From NCBI RefSeq assembly GCF_006970865.1, contig NZ_CP035503.1, positions 2,803,001 through 2,867,000 on the forward strand: a stretch of DNA of 64,000 nucleotides. The letters are read 5' to 3'. The number at the start of each line of letters is the position of its first letter. Within the stretch, counting starts at the first letter, position 1. Source of the stretch: Rhodoferax sediminis (lineage in GTDB: Bacteria; Pseudomonadota; Gammaproteobacteria; Burkholderiales; Burkholderiaceae_C). Positions 31,076 through 40,120 of the stretch are shown here, piece after piece. The notes beneath the pieces are model-generated. The model worked only from the letters and a program-made list of their open reading frames with translations, ran no database searches and had not been told where the DNA came from. Position numbers and translations under genes: made by a program.

Positions 31076-31912
31076 ATGGCGCCGCGCCCCGAACTGCGGC
31101 AGGCCGCGCTGGCCGCCCTGTGCCTCACCGATCCACAACAAAAAGTGGCTGCAGCCCAGATCCTGTATGCGCAATCAGCTACTCTTTTGGTAGCAGATCA
31201 TCTCGGCTCGGAAATGAAGGCTTTGTCTTATGCACCGACATTTCCCGGCCGCCCCGCCCGGCCCGAGTTGATCCACCCCGCCCAGGTGCCGCGGCGCTCA
31301 CCGGCCAGCGTGGCGGGGCGCGCGGCGCTGGTGCACGCCATCTGCCACATCGAATTCAACGCGATCAACCTCGCACTCGATGCCGTCTGGCGCTTCGACG
31401 GCATGCCGCGCGCGTTCTACCTTGACTGGCTGCGCGTGGCCCTGGAGGAGGCGTCTCACTTCTCGCTGCTGCGCGCGCACCTGCAAAGCCTGGAACACAA
31501 CGGCCAGCACTGGGACTACGGCGACTTCCCCGGGCACGACAACCTGTGGGCCATGTGCGAGAAAACCGCCGACGACGTCACGGCCCGCATGGCGCTGGTG
31601 CCGCGCACGCTGGAGGCGCGCGGGCTCGATGCCACGCCGTTGATCCAGGCCAAGCTGCGCCAGGTCGGAGCGCCCGATGCGCTGCGCGCGGTGGACATCC
31701 TCGACATCATCCTGCGCGACGAAGTCGGCCACGTGGCCATCGGCAACCACTGGTACCGCTGGCTGTGCGCGCAGGGTGGGCTGGAACCGGTGGCGCACTA
31801 CCGCCTGCTCACAGAGCGCTACGCCGCACCCCGGCTGCACCCACCCTTCAACGACGCGGCGCGCAAGCGGGCCGGATTCACCGACGAAGAATTGGCCGCA
31901 CTACTGCTGTAG
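31076..31912 (+). CDS. DUF455 ferritin-like protein
   Basis: 278 residues from the ATG at 31076. A di-iron ferritin-like four-helix bundle is indicated by HAICHIEFNAINLALD, LEEASHFSLLRAHL and ILRDEVGHVAIGNHW, which together supply the Glu and His ligands. The family is related to MiaE-type hydroxylases; the substrate is not known. Between the first helix (LRQAALAALCL) and FPGRPARPELIHP the protein has extra residues encoded by a dispersed repeat, in a spot that is a loop in relatives. Confidence 0.88.
   Translation: MAPRPELRQAALAALCLTDPQQKVAAAQILYAQSATLLVADHLGSEMKALSYAPTFPGRPARPELIHPAQVPRRSPASVAGRAALVHAICHIEFNAINLALDAVWRFDGMPRAFYLDWLRVALEEASHFSLLRAHLQSLEHNGQHWDYGDFPGHDNLWAMCEKTADDVTARMALVPRTLEARGLDATPLIQAKLRQVGAPDALRAVDILDIILRDEVGHVAIGNHWYRWLCAQGGLEPVAHYRLLTERYAAPRLHPPFNDAARKRAGFTDEELAALLL
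31135..31194 (-). repeat. Dispersed 60-bp repeat inside the DUF455 gene
   Basis: On the minus strand: head GCTACCAAAAGAGTAGC (31194-31178), 18 bases with GCGC at positions 6-9, then CTGGGCT, GCAGCC and ACTTTTTGTTG. Spacing and tail agree with the other copies. Confidence 0.6.
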
Positions 31913-31950
31913 CGCATCGCGGCGATCAGTGGCACGAAAGGAGTTCCGTC

Positions 31951-32778
31951 ATGAATTTCAAGACACCCCGGTTGAATGAGCTCTTCACCATCAGCCCGAC
32001 GCCCGAATGGCCCAGCGTCCTGTTTGAGACGGATGCAAGCGGCGCCCACACCTGGTTCTGGACGGTGACCTGGGGCGCGTTCTCCAGATCCGGCCAGAGC
32101 GCAACTGCCGCAAATCAGTGGGACGCCAAGACTGCCATCACAAACCTCGGCGGAACGCTGATGGTGCGCGCCCAGGCCGGCACCGACACGGCCGGCATCA
32201 CCGTGAAGATCCAGGGAACGAACCCGGTGGCTGGCGACGTCATCCAGTACCTGGCCAGCACTCCCAGTGGTGCAGGCTTCGACAAAATCCTGGCGCAGGA
32301 GTCGAAATTCAGGCACTTCAATGCAGGCAACGAGCCCGTCAAGTCGTTCGACAACGGCTTCGGCATGTGCCAGCTCACGACGCCGCCGCCCAGTTTCGAA
32401 CAAGCCTGGAACTGGAAACTGAACGTGGACGGCGGACTGGCGCTGTTCGGCAAGAAACGCAGCGGCGCGATCGCCTACCTGTCCCAAGGCGGCCGCTCCT
32501 ACACCGACGGGCAACTCAAATACGAGACCGTTTGTCGCTGGAACGGGGGCAGCTATCACGTGTGGGACGCGAATGCGGGGGCCTGGAAGAGAAAATCGAA
32601 CATCCTGTGCGACTCCAAAACCGGCAACATCGGCTGGGACATGACGGATGTGCAAAACACAGGCAAAACCGAAGCGGCGCTGCACAACCGGGACAGCGGC
32701 AAATACTTGAAGGGCCGCGCAGCGGGGGCGCACTGGATGTACAGCGGAGTCTGTTATGCGGATCACGTTCTGGGCTAG
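31951..32778 (+). CDS. Putative cell-wall-lytic effector: Ig-like plus lysozyme-like domains
   Basis: 275 residues behind AAAGGAG; no signal peptide. Residues 20-95 look like a bacterial Ig-like beta-sandwich ending KIQGTNPVAGDV. Residues 105-215 look like a lysozyme/transglycosylase fold: a glutamate in ILAQES (Glu117), then NGFGMCQLT (135-143), WNWKLNVDGG (153-162) and RWNGGSYHVWD (196-206). That order resembles soluble lytic transglycosylases (E...GLMQ...N...YNGG). A C-terminal part with Cys220 and Cys268 follows. The absence of a secretion signal, with a signal-peptide-bearing partner overlapping its end, fits a wall-degrading toxin delivered by a contact-dependent system such as type VI secretion. 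Both the fold and the role are inferred. Confidence 0.65.
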   Translation: MNFKTPRLNELFTISPTPEWPSVLFETDASGAHTWFWTVTWGAFSRSGQSATAANQWDAKTAITNLGGTLMVRAQAGTDTAGITVKIQGTNPVAGDVIQYLASTPSGAGFDKILAQESKFRHFNAGNEPVKSFDNGFGMCQLTTPPPSFEQAWNWKLNVDGGLALFGKKRSGAIAYLSQGGRSYTDGQLKYETVCRWNGGSYHVWDANAGAWKRKSNILCDSKTGNIGWDMTDVQNTGKTEAALHNRDSGKYLKGRAAGAHWMYSGVCYADHVLG

Positions 32779-33289
32779 CCTGCTGCTGGTCCTGTGTGCA
32801 TTTCAAACAGCGCAGGCCGATGATGCCGTTCCAGGTCGCAGCAACCCTGCGGCTGTCCGGGCAGCCGCAAAGTCTTGGGCCCCGCTCGAAGTTCAATCGC
32901 CTTCCGGAACACACTACAGCGTCTGGGTCGTCCGCGACGCGTCCATTCCGGTCGGGGCCACGCCGGACAACATCGAGGTCGTTGCCGAAATCGGCAAGCG
33001 GGGGCTTATCTTCATCGACAGCTACCCCTCGATTTCGGGAGGAATGTCTTACTGTCAAGCCGGCCGCGAACGCTTCCTGCGTATCGCATCCATCGCCCGC
33101 AAGCTGGCCGTCGAAACCTTCCATGTGAAGCTCGAGAGCTGCCGCGACGACATCGAACTCGCCTCTGCGGGAATCGAGTGGTTGCCGGAATCGGCCACGC
33201 TGCGCATCCACTGGCTTCAGGGGCCGGCCGGATTGGGCACACCCGAAGTCCGCAGCATCCATATCGGCCCCGGCGCAACGCCGGATTGA
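32756..33289 (+). CDS. Periplasmic protein, putative immunity partner of the lytic effector
   Basis: 177 residues, starting 23 bases before the end of the effector gene, so the two are translationally coupled. A standard signal peptide (MRITFWASLLLVLCAFQTAQA, cleaved before DDAVPG; 21 residues in all) points to the periplasm. The mature protein has two cysteines (SYCQAG and ESCRDD) that could form a disulfide and otherwise beta-rich sequence. I recognise no family. A periplasmic partner for a peptidoglycan-cleaving protein is what an immunity protein would look like; it could instead be an accessory secreted factor. Confidence 0.7.
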   Translation: MRITFWASLLLVLCAFQTAQADDAVPGRSNPAAVRAAAKSWAPLEVQSPSGTHYSVWVVRDASIPVGATPDNIEVVAEIGKRGLIFIDSYPSISGGMSYCQAGRERFLRIASIARKLAVETFHVKLESCRDDIELASAGIEWLPESATLRIHWLQGPAGLGTPEVRSIHIGPGATPD

Positions 33290-33328
33290 TTCACGACGGC
33301 TCGATGCTCACCGACCGAACGAGCCCGC

Positions 33329-34306
33329 TCACTGCGCCCTGATATGCCCCGCCCTGATCACGCGCCCGATGTTGTCGTATTCGCGCGCGATGGCCTTGGC
33401 AAAGTCGTCGGCGCTGCCGCCCGTGGGCACGTTGTCGGTGGCCTGCAGCTTGCTACGCAAATCGGGCAGCGCGAGCGCCTGGTTGATGTCGCGGTTCAGC
33501 CGCTCCAGCACTGCGGGCGGCGTGCGCGCCGGCGCAAAAACGCCGAACTGCGAGGACAGGTTGGCGCGCGGATAACCGAGCTCGGCCAATGTGGGAACCT
33601 CGGGCAGCGAATCCAGCCGCTTGGGTGCGCCCACGGCCAGCGGGCGCAGTTTGCCGGCCTTGATGTGCTGCATCACCGCCGCGCCGGCATTGATGGACAG
33701 GATTTCGAACTGGCCGCTGAGCGCATCGCCCGTCTGCTGGCTGCCGCCCTTGTAGGGAATGTGGGTGATCTGCACCTTGGCCGCCTGCTCGATCTGCGCC
33801 AGCATGATGTGCCCGAGCGAGGCCTGCCCCGAAGTGGCCCAGCGCACGGCGCCGGGGTTGTTTTTGGCGGCGGCCAGCAGGTCACGAAAATCGCGGCTGG
33901 TGCTCGCGGGCGTGGCCAGCAGCAGCACGGGCGAATACATCACGCTGGCGACGGGCGCAATGTCGAGCACGGGGTCATACGGCAGTTTGCCCACGTGCGG
34001 GTTGAGCGAGAGCGGGCTGATGGCAGAAAACCCCAGGGTGTAGCCATCGGGCGCGGCCTTGGCCACCGCGTCCATGCCGATGCTGCCACTGGCCCCGCCG
34101 CGGTTGTCGATGATCACCGGCGTGCCCCATTGCGTGGCGAGCTTGTCGCCCAGTGCCCGCGCCACCGCATCGGCGACGCCGCCGGCCGGGTACGCCACCA
34201 CGATGTGAACGGGGCGGGACGGCCAGCTCTGGGCGAGTGCAGGTAACGGAGCCAGGGCCAGCACCGACAGGGCAGCAAGCGAAGAGCGGCGGGAGATGGG
34301 CAGCAT
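33329..34306 (-). CDS. Bug (TctC-type) periplasmic solute receptor
   Basis: 325 residues. The signal peptide has a paired arginine and a long hydrophobic stretch (SRRSSLAALSVLALAPLPALAQ). The mature start WPSRPVHIVVAYPAGGVADAVAR and the motif GGASGSIGMDAVAKAAPDGYT are hallmarks of the Bug family, greatly expanded in Burkholderiales. These receptors bind carboxylates or amides for tripartite TctABC import; no tctAB genes are near, so it is an orphan receptor, as is common. It follows xerD on the opposite side of a short gap and shares its strand. Confidence 0.92.
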   Translation of the reverse strand: MLPISRRSSLAALSVLALAPLPALAQSWPSRPVHIVVAYPAGGVADAVARALGDKLATQWGTPVIIDNRGGASGSIGMDAVAKAAPDGYTLGFSAISPLSLNPHVGKLPYDPVLDIAPVASVMYSPVLLLATPASTSRDFRDLLAAAKNNPGAVRWATSGQASLGHIMLAQIEQAAKVQITHIPYKGGSQQTGDALSGQFEILSINAGAAVMQHIKAGKLRPLAVGAPKRLDSLPEVPTLAELGYPRANLSSQFGVFAPARTPPAVLERLNRDINQALALPDLRSKLQATDNVPTGGSADDFAKAIAREYDNIGRVIRAGHIRAQ

Positions 34307-34348
34307 GTCAAAACCTCGGGGAGCGAAAGACTGCCATTGTGGGGCAAG

Positions 34349-35254
34349 TTAGCCGCGTGGATGGTGCTTGGCGTGCAGCAGCTTGAGCCGCTCGCGCGCC
34401 ACGTGCGTGTAGATGGTGGTGGTGGAAATATCCACATGCCCGAGCAGCATTTGCACCGCGCGCAGGTCGGCGCCGTGGTTCAGCAGATGGGTGGCAAAGG
34501 CGTGGCGCAGGGTGTGCGGCGACAGCGGCGCCGTGATGCCGGCGGCGCGCGCATGCTTCTTCACGATCATCCAGAACATGACACGCGTCATGCCCGTGCC
34601 GGCCTTGGCGCCGCGGTTCGTCACGAACAGGTCTTCGGTCTGCTTGCCGGCCAGCAGCTCGGGGCGCGCCTCGGTCAGGTAGCGATTGATCCACAGGCGC
34701 GCCACCTCGCCAAACGGCACCAGGCGCTCCTTGCTGCCCTTGCCCAGCACGCGCAGCACGCCGTCGCTCATGCTGACGTTGAAGGTCTTGAGCGTGACCA
34801 GTTCGCTCACGCGCAGGCCGCTGGCGTACATCAGCTCCAGCATGGTGCGCTCGCGCAGGCCGAGTGCGGTATCGGTATCGGGGGCCGCCAGCAGGGTCTC
34901 CACCTGCGCCTCGGTCAGCGTCTTGGGCACGCGCAGCGCCTGCTTGGCGGCCTGCAGCTTCAGCGTCGGGTCGGCTTTGACGATGCGCTCGCGCAGGGCC
35001 CAGCGAAAGTAGCGCTTGAACACGGTCAGGCGACGGTTCGCGGTGGTGGCCTTGGTGGCGGCATGCTTGAGCGAAAAATACTGGCTCAGATGGTTCTCGG
35101 CCGTGTCGTTCAGGCTAAGCGCTTGAGTGCCCAGCCAGTCGGCAAACAGGCTCAGGTCGCGCCGATAGGCGCTCAAGGTGTTTGGAGACAAACCTTCTTC
35201 CAGCCACAGCGCGTCCGCGAAGGCATCGATGCTGGACTGGCTGGCGGGGTGCAT
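34349..35254 (-). CDS. xerD: Tyrosine recombinase XerD
   Basis: 301 residues from the ATG at 35252-35254; the longer frame upstream runs through the divergent permease gene and is rejected. The N-terminal SAM-like domain opens [23 protein letters not shown]. Catalytic residues: arginine in [11 protein letters not shown], lysine in [22 protein letters not shown] with His and Arg, the GH of [10 protein letters not shown], and the nucleophile tyrosine in TIYTHV. With XerC it resolves chromosome dimers at dif. It is a housekeeping gene, not a mark of an integrated element. Confidence 0.92.
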   Translation of the reverse strand: MHPASQSSIDAFADALWLEEGLSPNTLSAYRRDLSLFADWLGTQALSLNDTAENHLSQYFSLKHAATKATTANRRLTVFKRYFRWALRERIVKADPTLKLQAAKQALRVPKTLTEAQVETLLAAPDTDTALGLRERTMLELMYASGLRVSELVTLKTFNVSMSDGVLRVLGKGSKERLVPFGEVARLWINRYLTEARPELLAGKQTEDLFVTNRGAKAGTGMTRVMFWMIVKKHARAAGITAPLSPHTLRHAFATHLLNHGADLRAVQMLLGHVDISTTTIYTHVARERLKLLHAKHHPRG

Positions 35255-35302
35255 GCGATGACGATAACAAAAAAAGCCCACCGTGCGGTTATTCTCGACG
35301 CG

Positions 35303-36208
35303 GTGAATTACCCCCAACTGCTGTTCCCCGATTTTTCGCTGATCCTGTGCGGCTACCTGCTGTGTCGCCACACCGCGCTCAACCGCACGGTCTGGGAGCC
35401 GGTGGAAGGCCTGGTGTATTACTTCCTGTTTCCGGTACTGCTGTTCCAGTCGATCATCAAGAGTCCGCTCGATTTCGGCGCGACGTCGAACCTGATGGCG
35501 GCCGGCCTGCTGGTGATCGCGATCGGCATCGCGCTGGCCTATGCGCTGCCCTGGCTGCCGTGGATCGGCCGGCACATCGATGCGCGGGACCATGCCGCCA
35601 GCTCGCAAATCGCGTTTCGCTACAACTCGTTCATCGGCCTGGCGCTGGCCGGCAAGCTCGCGGGTCCCGAGGGGCTGCTGTTGATGTCCGTGCTGATCGG
35701 GGTCTCCGTGCCACTGAACAATATCGGCGCCGTCTGGCCGATGGCGCGCCACGCCAACCTCGGGCTGGCGCGCGAACTGGTGCGCAACCCTTTGATTCTC
35801 GGCACCGCCGCAGGGCTCGCCGGCAACCTGCTCGGCTTGCATATTCCGGTCTGGCTGGAGCCCACGGTCACGCGCATCGGCGGCGCTTCGGTACCGCTGG
35901 GGCTGATGGCGGCCGGCGCCGGCATGCAGCTGGGTCATCTGTCGCGCGCCAAAACACTGACAGTCGCCATGCTCTCGATCCGCCACCTGCTCCTGCCGCT
36001 GGTGGCGTTCGGCCTGTCGCGCCTATTGCGGCTGGAGCCGCTGCAGACCACGGTGTTGCTGATGTTCTCTGCCCTGCCCACCGCATCGAGCTGCTACGTG
36101 CTGGCGGCGCGCATGGGCTACAACGCCGCGTACGTGGCCGGGCTGGTCACGCTCTCGACCGTGCTGGGCATGCTCAGCCTGCCGTTTGCGCTCGGGCTGC
36201 TGCGTTAG
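35303..36208 (+). CDS. AEC-family (auxin efflux carrier-like) permease
   Basis: 301 residues from a GTG at 35303 ([20 protein letters not shown]); an in-frame ATG at 35258 would add 15 residues. About ten hydrophobic segments are visible, with the family's [23 protein letters not shown] centre and the C-terminal [24 protein letters not shown] carriers move organic anions or unknown substrates. It diverges from xerD; with the ATG start the two genes would be only three bases apart, which favours the GTG. Confidence 0.88.
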   Translation: MNYPQLLFPDFSLILCGYLLCRHTALNRTVWEPVEGLVYYFLFPVLLFQSIIKSPLDFGATSNLMAAGLLVIAIGIALAYALPWLPWIGRHIDARDHAASSQIAFRYNSFIGLALAGKLAGPEGLLLMSVLIGVSVPLNNIGAVWPMARHANLGLARELVRNPLILGTAAGLAGNLLGLHIPVWLEPTVTRIGGASVPLGLMAAGAGMQLGHLSRAKTLTVAMLSIRHLLLPLVAFGLSRLLRLEPLQTTVLLMFSALPTASSCYVLAARMGYNAAYVAGLVTLSTVLGMLSLPFALGLLR

Positions 36209-36225
36209 GCGGCATCGCGTAGGTT

Positions 36226-36285
36226 GCTATTGATTCTATAGCTACATGCCTATACCGCACAAGGGCTATCGGTAAATTCTTCACT
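36226..36285 (+). repeat. Dispersed 60-bp repeat, intergenic copy
   Basis: The only clearly intergenic copy, between the permease and queG. Head GCTATTGATTCTATAGC (36226-36242), 18 bases, then AAGGGCT at 36261-36267 and ATCGGTAAATTCTTCA. Its tail reaches the queG stop codon. Confidence 0.65.
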
Positions 36286-37375
36286 ATTGTTCGAGCGCCC
36301 ACGCGATGTGCTCGCGCACCAGTTCACTCGCGTCGTCAAAGCGCCGGTGCAGAGCCTCGACCAGCATGGCATCGTGCCCGCGACGCAGCGCGTTGCCCAT
36401 GGCCACCGCCACATTGCGCAGCCAGCGCTCGTGGCCAATGCGCCGGATCGGGCTGCCCTCGGTGTAGCGCAGGAACTCTTCCTCGCTCCACGCGAACAGC
36501 GTCACGAGTTGCGCGCCGCTCAGGCCGGCGCGCTCGTCGAAGTCGGGCAAGGCGCTGCGCTGCGCAAACTTGTTCCAGGGGCAGGCCAGCTGGCAATCGT
36601 CGCAGCCGTAGATGCGGTTGCCGATGAGCGGGCGCAACTCCAGTGGAATCGGCCCTGCGTGCTCGATCGTGAGGTACGAGATGCAGCGCCGCGCGTCGAG
36701 CCGGTACGGCGCGACGATGGCCTGGGTCGGGCACACGTCGATGCAGGCGCTGCAGCTGCCGCAGTGATCTAGCACGGGCTCGCTCGGCGGCAGGGCCACG
36801 TCCACATAGATCTCGCCCAGGAAAAACATCGAACCCGCATCGCGGTTCAGCACCAGCGTGTGCTTGCCGCGCCAGCCCTGGCCGCTGCGCGAGGCGAGCT
36901 CGGCCTCGAGCACCGGCGCCGAGTCGGTGAACACGCGGTGGCCAAACGGCCCCAGATGCCCGGCCACGCGGTCACTGAGCTTTTGCAGGCGCGCGCGCAG
37001 CACCTTGTGATAGTCGCGGCCGCGTGCATAGACGGAGACGATGCCCTCCCCGGGCCGCTTCAAGCGCTCGAATTCAACCGCCTGCCAGTCGTGCGGCGTG
37101 CCCGAGGGCAGATAATCCATGCGGGCCGTGATCACGCTGACGGTGCCGGGCACCAGTTCGGCCGGGCGCGCGCGCCTGAGACCATGCGCCGCCATATAAG
37201 TCATGTCGCCATGGAACCCTTGGGCCAGCCAGGCCATCAAACCCGCTTCCGCCGATGACAAATCCACCCCGGCCACGCCGATTTGGGAGAATCCCAGCTC
37301 GCGGGCCCACACCTGAACCTGGGACACCAATTGGAGACCGTTGATCTGAGAGTCGCTAATGCGAGGGAATGTCAC
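36284..37375 (-). CDS. queG: Epoxyqueuosine reductase
   Basis: About 363 residues from a GTG at 37373-37375; the true start is uncertain. QueG reduces epoxyqueuosine to queuosine in tRNA using cobalamin and two [4Fe-4S] clusters. The cluster motifs are CGSCSACIDVCP (about residues 192-203) and CDDCQLACPWNKF. The start ARELGFSQIGVAGVDLSSAEAG and a C-terminal HEAT-like region (EGSPIRRIGHERWLRNVAVAMGN) agree with the family. It diverges from tsaE with only three bases between the proposed starts. Confidence 0.93.
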   Translation of the reverse strand: MTFPRISDSQINGLQLVSQVQVWARELGFSQIGVAGVDLSSAEAGLMAWLAQGFHGDMTYMAAHGLRRARPAELVPGTVSVITARMDYLPSGTPHDWQAVEFERLKRPGEGIVSVYARGRDYHKVLRARLQKLSDRVAGHLGPFGHRVFTDSAPVLEAELASRSGQGWRGKHTLVLNRDAGSMFFLGEIYVDVALPPSEPVLDHCGSCSACIDVCPTQAIVAPYRLDARRCISYLTIEHAGPIPLELRPLIGNRIYGCDDCQLACPWNKFAQRSALPDFDERAGLSGAQLVTLFAWSEEEFLRYTEGSPIRRIGHERWLRNVAVAMGNALRRGHDAMLVEALHRRFDDASELVREHIAWALEQ

Positions 37376-37378
37376 CCC

Positions 37379-37861
37379 ATGATTGTAGAAAGCACGCCCG
37401 ACCCTGTCGTGGTGCAGGCCATCGTCTGGCAGACCGAGGCCGACACGCGCGCGTTTGCGCGCCGGCTGGCCGCACACCCGGCGCTGCGCAATGCGTTCAT
37501 CGAGCTGCACGGCGAGCTCGGCGCCGGCAAGACCACCTTCGTGCGGCACCTGCTGCACGCGCTGGGCGTGCATGGGCGCATCAAGAGCCCGACCTATGCG
37601 GTGGTCGAGCCGCACGAGGTCGCGGACTTGCACATCTGGCACTTTGATTTCTACCGCTTCGACGACCCGCGCGAGTGGGAAGACGCGGGCTTTCGCGACA
37701 TCTTTGCCAGCCCCGGATTGAAGCTCGCCGAATGGCCCGAAAAAGCAACACAGTACATCCCGCGCGCCGACCTCGCTATTAAAATTGAAGCCATGTTGGA
37801 TGAGTCACGTCAAGTGAGCCTGAGCGCCCAAACGCCGCTGGGGCGGGAACTGCTGGCATGA
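37379..37861 (+). CDS. tsaE: tRNA threonylcarbamoyladenosine biosynthesis ATPase TsaE
   Basis: 160 residues from the ATG at 37379. The Walker A motif GELGAGKTTFVRHLLHALG is followed by SPTYAVVEPHEV, WHFDFYRFDDPREWEDAGF and the Walker-B-like LKLAEWPEKA, all typical of TsaE. With TsaB and TsaD it makes t6A at position 37 of ANN-decoding tRNAs. It overlaps amiC by four bases (ATGA), as in the conserved tsaE-amidase arrangement. Confidence 0.94.
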   Translation: MIVESTPDPVVVQAIVWQTEADTRAFARRLAAHPALRNAFIELHGELGAGKTTFVRHLLHALGVHGRIKSPTYAVVEPHEVADLHIWHFDFYRFDDPREWEDAGFRDIFASPGLKLAEWPEKATQYIPRADLAIKIEAMLDESRQVSLSAQTPLGRELLA

Positions 37862-39300
37862 CGCGCGAACACAGCGCAGCACCTGCAGAGGCAGGCGTCG
37901 GGGCCGAGCCCTTCAGTCGCCGCAGCCTGCTCAAATCCGGCACGCTGGTGCTGCTGTTGGGGACGCAGCAAATTGCGCGCGGCGCCACCATCGTGGCGGT
38001 GCGGGTCTGGCCCGCGCCCGAGTACACACGCGTCACCATCGAATCCGACGGGCCGCTGCAGGCCAGGCAGATTTTTGTGCCGAACCCGCCGCGGCTCGCA
38101 GTGGACATCGACGGCATCGACCTCAACCCCGAACTGCGCCAGCTGGTGGGCAAGGTCACCTCGAACGACCCCTTCATCAGCGGCGTGCGCGTCGGGCAAT
38201 ACGCGCCGGGCGTGGTGCGGCTGGTGCTGGACCTCAAACAGGCCACGCTGCCGCAGGTGTTCACGCTGGCGCCGGTGGCCGCCTACCAGTACCGGCTGGT
38301 GTTCGACCTGTATCCCACGCGCACGGCCGACCCGCTCGAAGCCCTGATTGCCGAGCGGCTCAAGGACCAGCAGCAAAGCGCGGGCGCCGCGCAAGCCGCC
38401 AGTGCAGCCACCGACCCGCTGGGCGAGCTGATGGCCAACCAGATGCACAAACCCGCCGCCGCACCGCGCGTTGCGGACGCTACAACTTCAATAGCAAAAT
38501 CACCAGACTCCGCAAGGACAACGGCTCAAAAAGACGCAAACAATGGGGCCGCCGCACCGGTCTTGAGCGGCAGAACCGACCGGCTCATCATCGTCGCGAT
38601 CGACCCCGGCCATGGCGGCGAAGACCCCGGTGCGACCGGGCCCGCCGGCACGCACGAGAAAGACGTGGTGTTGAAAATTGCGCACCTGGTGCGCGACCGC
38701 ATCAACGCCACCAGCATCAACGGCAACCCGATGCGCGCCTTCCTGACGCGCGACGCCGACTTCTTCGTGCCGCTGCAGGTGCGCGTACAAAAGGCCCGGC
38801 GCGTGCAGGCCGATCTGTTCGTCAGCATCCACGCCGACGCGTTTTTGACGCCGCAGGCGCGCGGCGCCAGCGTGTTCGCGCTGAGCCAGGGCGGCGCCTC
38901 GAGCACGGCCGCGAAGTGGATGGCCGACAAGGAAAACAAGGCCGACCTGATTGGCGGCCTGAACGTGCGCGCCAAGGACGTGCAGGTGCAGCGCGCCCTG
39001 TTCGACATGAGCACCACCGCGCAGATCAACGACAGCCTCAAATTAGGCAGCGCGCTGCTCGGCGAGATCGGTGACGTGGGCAAGCTGCACAAGGGCCGCG
39101 TGGAGCAGGCCAGCTTTGCCGTGCTGAAGGCGCCCGACATTCCCAGCGTGCTGGTCGAGACCGCCTTCATCAGCAATCCCGAGGAAGAAGCCAAACTCAA
39201 CAGCGACGCCTACCAGGAGAAGATGGCCGACGCCATCATGCGCGGCATCCAGCGCTATTTTGCGAAAAATCCGCCGCTGGCGCGCAACCGCGCGCTGTGA
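37858..39300 (+). CDS. amiC: N-acetylmuramoyl-L-alanine amidase with AMIN domain
   Basis: 480 residues. A twin-arginine signal (FSRRSLLKSGTLVLLL) directs it to the periplasm. An AMIN domain at about 43-140 targets it to the septum; the zinc amidase domain at about 238-475 has DPGHGGEDPGA, the EKDVV glutamate, SIHADAF and VLVETAFISNPEEE. It cleaves the peptide stem from muramic acid during cell separation. The linker between the domains (about 155-240) is low-complexity and contains a dispersed repeat. In many proteobacteria mutL follows; here 11 kb intervenes. Confidence 0.94.
   Translation: MTREHSAAPAEAGVGAEPFSRRSLLKSGTLVLLLGTQQIARGATIVAVRVWPAPEYTRVTIESDGPLQARQIFVPNPPRLAVDIDGIDLNPELRQLVGKVTSNDPFISGVRVGQYAPGVVRLVLDLKQATLPQVFTLAPVAAYQYRLVFDLYPTRTADPLEALIAERLKDQQQSAGAAQAASAATDPLGELMANQMHKPAAAPRVADATTSIAKSPDSARTTAQKDANNGAAAPVLSGRTDRLIIVAIDPGHGGEDPGATGPAGTHEKDVVLKIAHLVRDRINATSINGNPMRAFLTRDADFFVPLQVRVQKARRVQADLFVSIHADAFLTPQARGASVFALSQGGASSTAAKWMADKENKADLIGGLNVRAKDVQVQRALFDMSTTAQINDSLKLGSALLGEIGDVGKLHKGRVEQASFAVLKAPDIPSVLVETAFISNPEEEAKLNSDAYQEKMADAIMRGIQRYFAKNPPLARNRAL
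38479..38538 (+). repeat. Dispersed 60-bp repeat in the amiC linker
   Basis: Head GCTACAACTTCAATAGC (38479-38495), then at the fixed distance CAGACTCCGCAAGG (38504-38517), identical to 14 bases of the miaA copy at 55315-55328. It encodes part of the linker between the AMIN and amidase domains. Confidence 0.7.
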
Positions 39301-39486
39301 GCGGCACCCTGCCTGGGCAAATGCCACTTTCCGTTGTAGTTCCTCGCGAGCCTGCACGCGGCGATTCGTACCGCTATGTTCCTGTCGGGTGATCTTGAAG
39401 ACCCCTTCAGCGCCGACCACTTGAAGTCGCTCCTGAGAAATTAGCGCGGAACATCGAGACCTTGTTTCACAAGGGTTTCCCCGAGT

Positions 39487-39538
39487 GACGTCTCAGACGT
39501 CGTGCCATTAACATCCATTTAGTTGCAAATATCAACTA
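39487..39538. promoter_or_regulatory. Two palindromes upstream of the MarR gene, probable operators
   Basis: GACGTCTCAGACGTC at 39487-39501 has seven-base arms about one centre base. TAGTTG at 39520-39525 and CAACTA at 39533-39538 form a 19-base inverted repeat, the size bound by MarR dimers, 15 bases before the MarR start. Self-repression is the likely meaning. The rest of the 253-base gap after amiC holds nothing I can name. Confidence 0.55.
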
Positions 39539-39553
39539 TTGAAATATATATTC

Positions 39554-40042
39554 ATGAGCCGCTCCAGACCAGGGCGAAAAGCGTTGCGCATCAAGCTCGA
39601 TTACGTGACCTTGATGCTTGATATCGTCAATGATCGTGTCAAGGTCGTCGCATCTCAGGTCTACGAGCGCGAGTGTGGCGTGACCTTGCGCGAGTTGCGG
39701 CTGATGCGTTTTATCGGGGCCGAACCTGGCCTGACGCTGACGCGCTTGATCGAGCTCACGTCATTGGAGAAAACGCTGGCATCCAAAGCAATCACGACAT
39801 TGGTTCGGCGTGACCTGGTCGTGCGCTCGGTCGGAGAAGAAGATGCACGCCAGATCCGCCTCGAATTGACCGACCCCGGTGAGGCCGTGGTGATGCGCGC
39901 CGACCCTATTGGGCGCTTCATGGAGGAGACGTTTCGTGGCTCCCTGACGGAGGAGGAGCAAGCCGTATTCAGGCGCTGCCTGCAAAAGCTGACAGCGTCC
40001 GGCGATGAACTGGTGGCCAATATCGAACGTCATCTGAAGTAA
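39554..40042 (+). CDS. MarR-family transcriptional regulator
   Basis: 162 residues from the ATG at 39554; a TTG five codons upstream is possible. The winged helix-turn-helix is read as LRELRLMRFIGAEPGLTLTRLIELTSLEKTLASKAITTLVRRDLVVR (here given as its region, residues 43-90), with the wing SVGEEDARQIRLELT. MarR proteins usually repress adjacent genes and are released by small aromatic or phenolic ligands. It heads the peptide ABC transporter cluster and lies near a Rieske oxygenase, both plausible targets. Confidence 0.9.
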   Translation: MSRSRPGRKALRIKLDYVTLMLDIVNDRVKVVASQVYERECGVTLRELRLMRFIGAEPGLTLTRLIELTSLEKTLASKAITTLVRRDLVVRSVGEEDARQIRLELTDPGEAVVMRADPIGRFMEETFRGSLTEEEQAVFRRCLQKLTASGDELVANIERHLK

Positions 40043-40120
40043 CCGGCCAAGCGTTTGGCCGTCTGATCCGAATTCCCCGTCCAAATTTCTCTTCCACTGT
40101 TCACTATAGAGGTAATCACT

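Noticed and set aside
34349..35254. Tyrosine recombinase as evidence of an integrated element
   Set aside because: The sequence matches chromosomal XerD, with no excisionase, attachment sites or phage genes nearby.
37775..37791. GCTATTAAAATTGAAGC in tsaE as another 60-bp repeat copy
   Set aside because: Only the head is similar; the second block is absent at the fixed distance in either orientation, so it may be chance.
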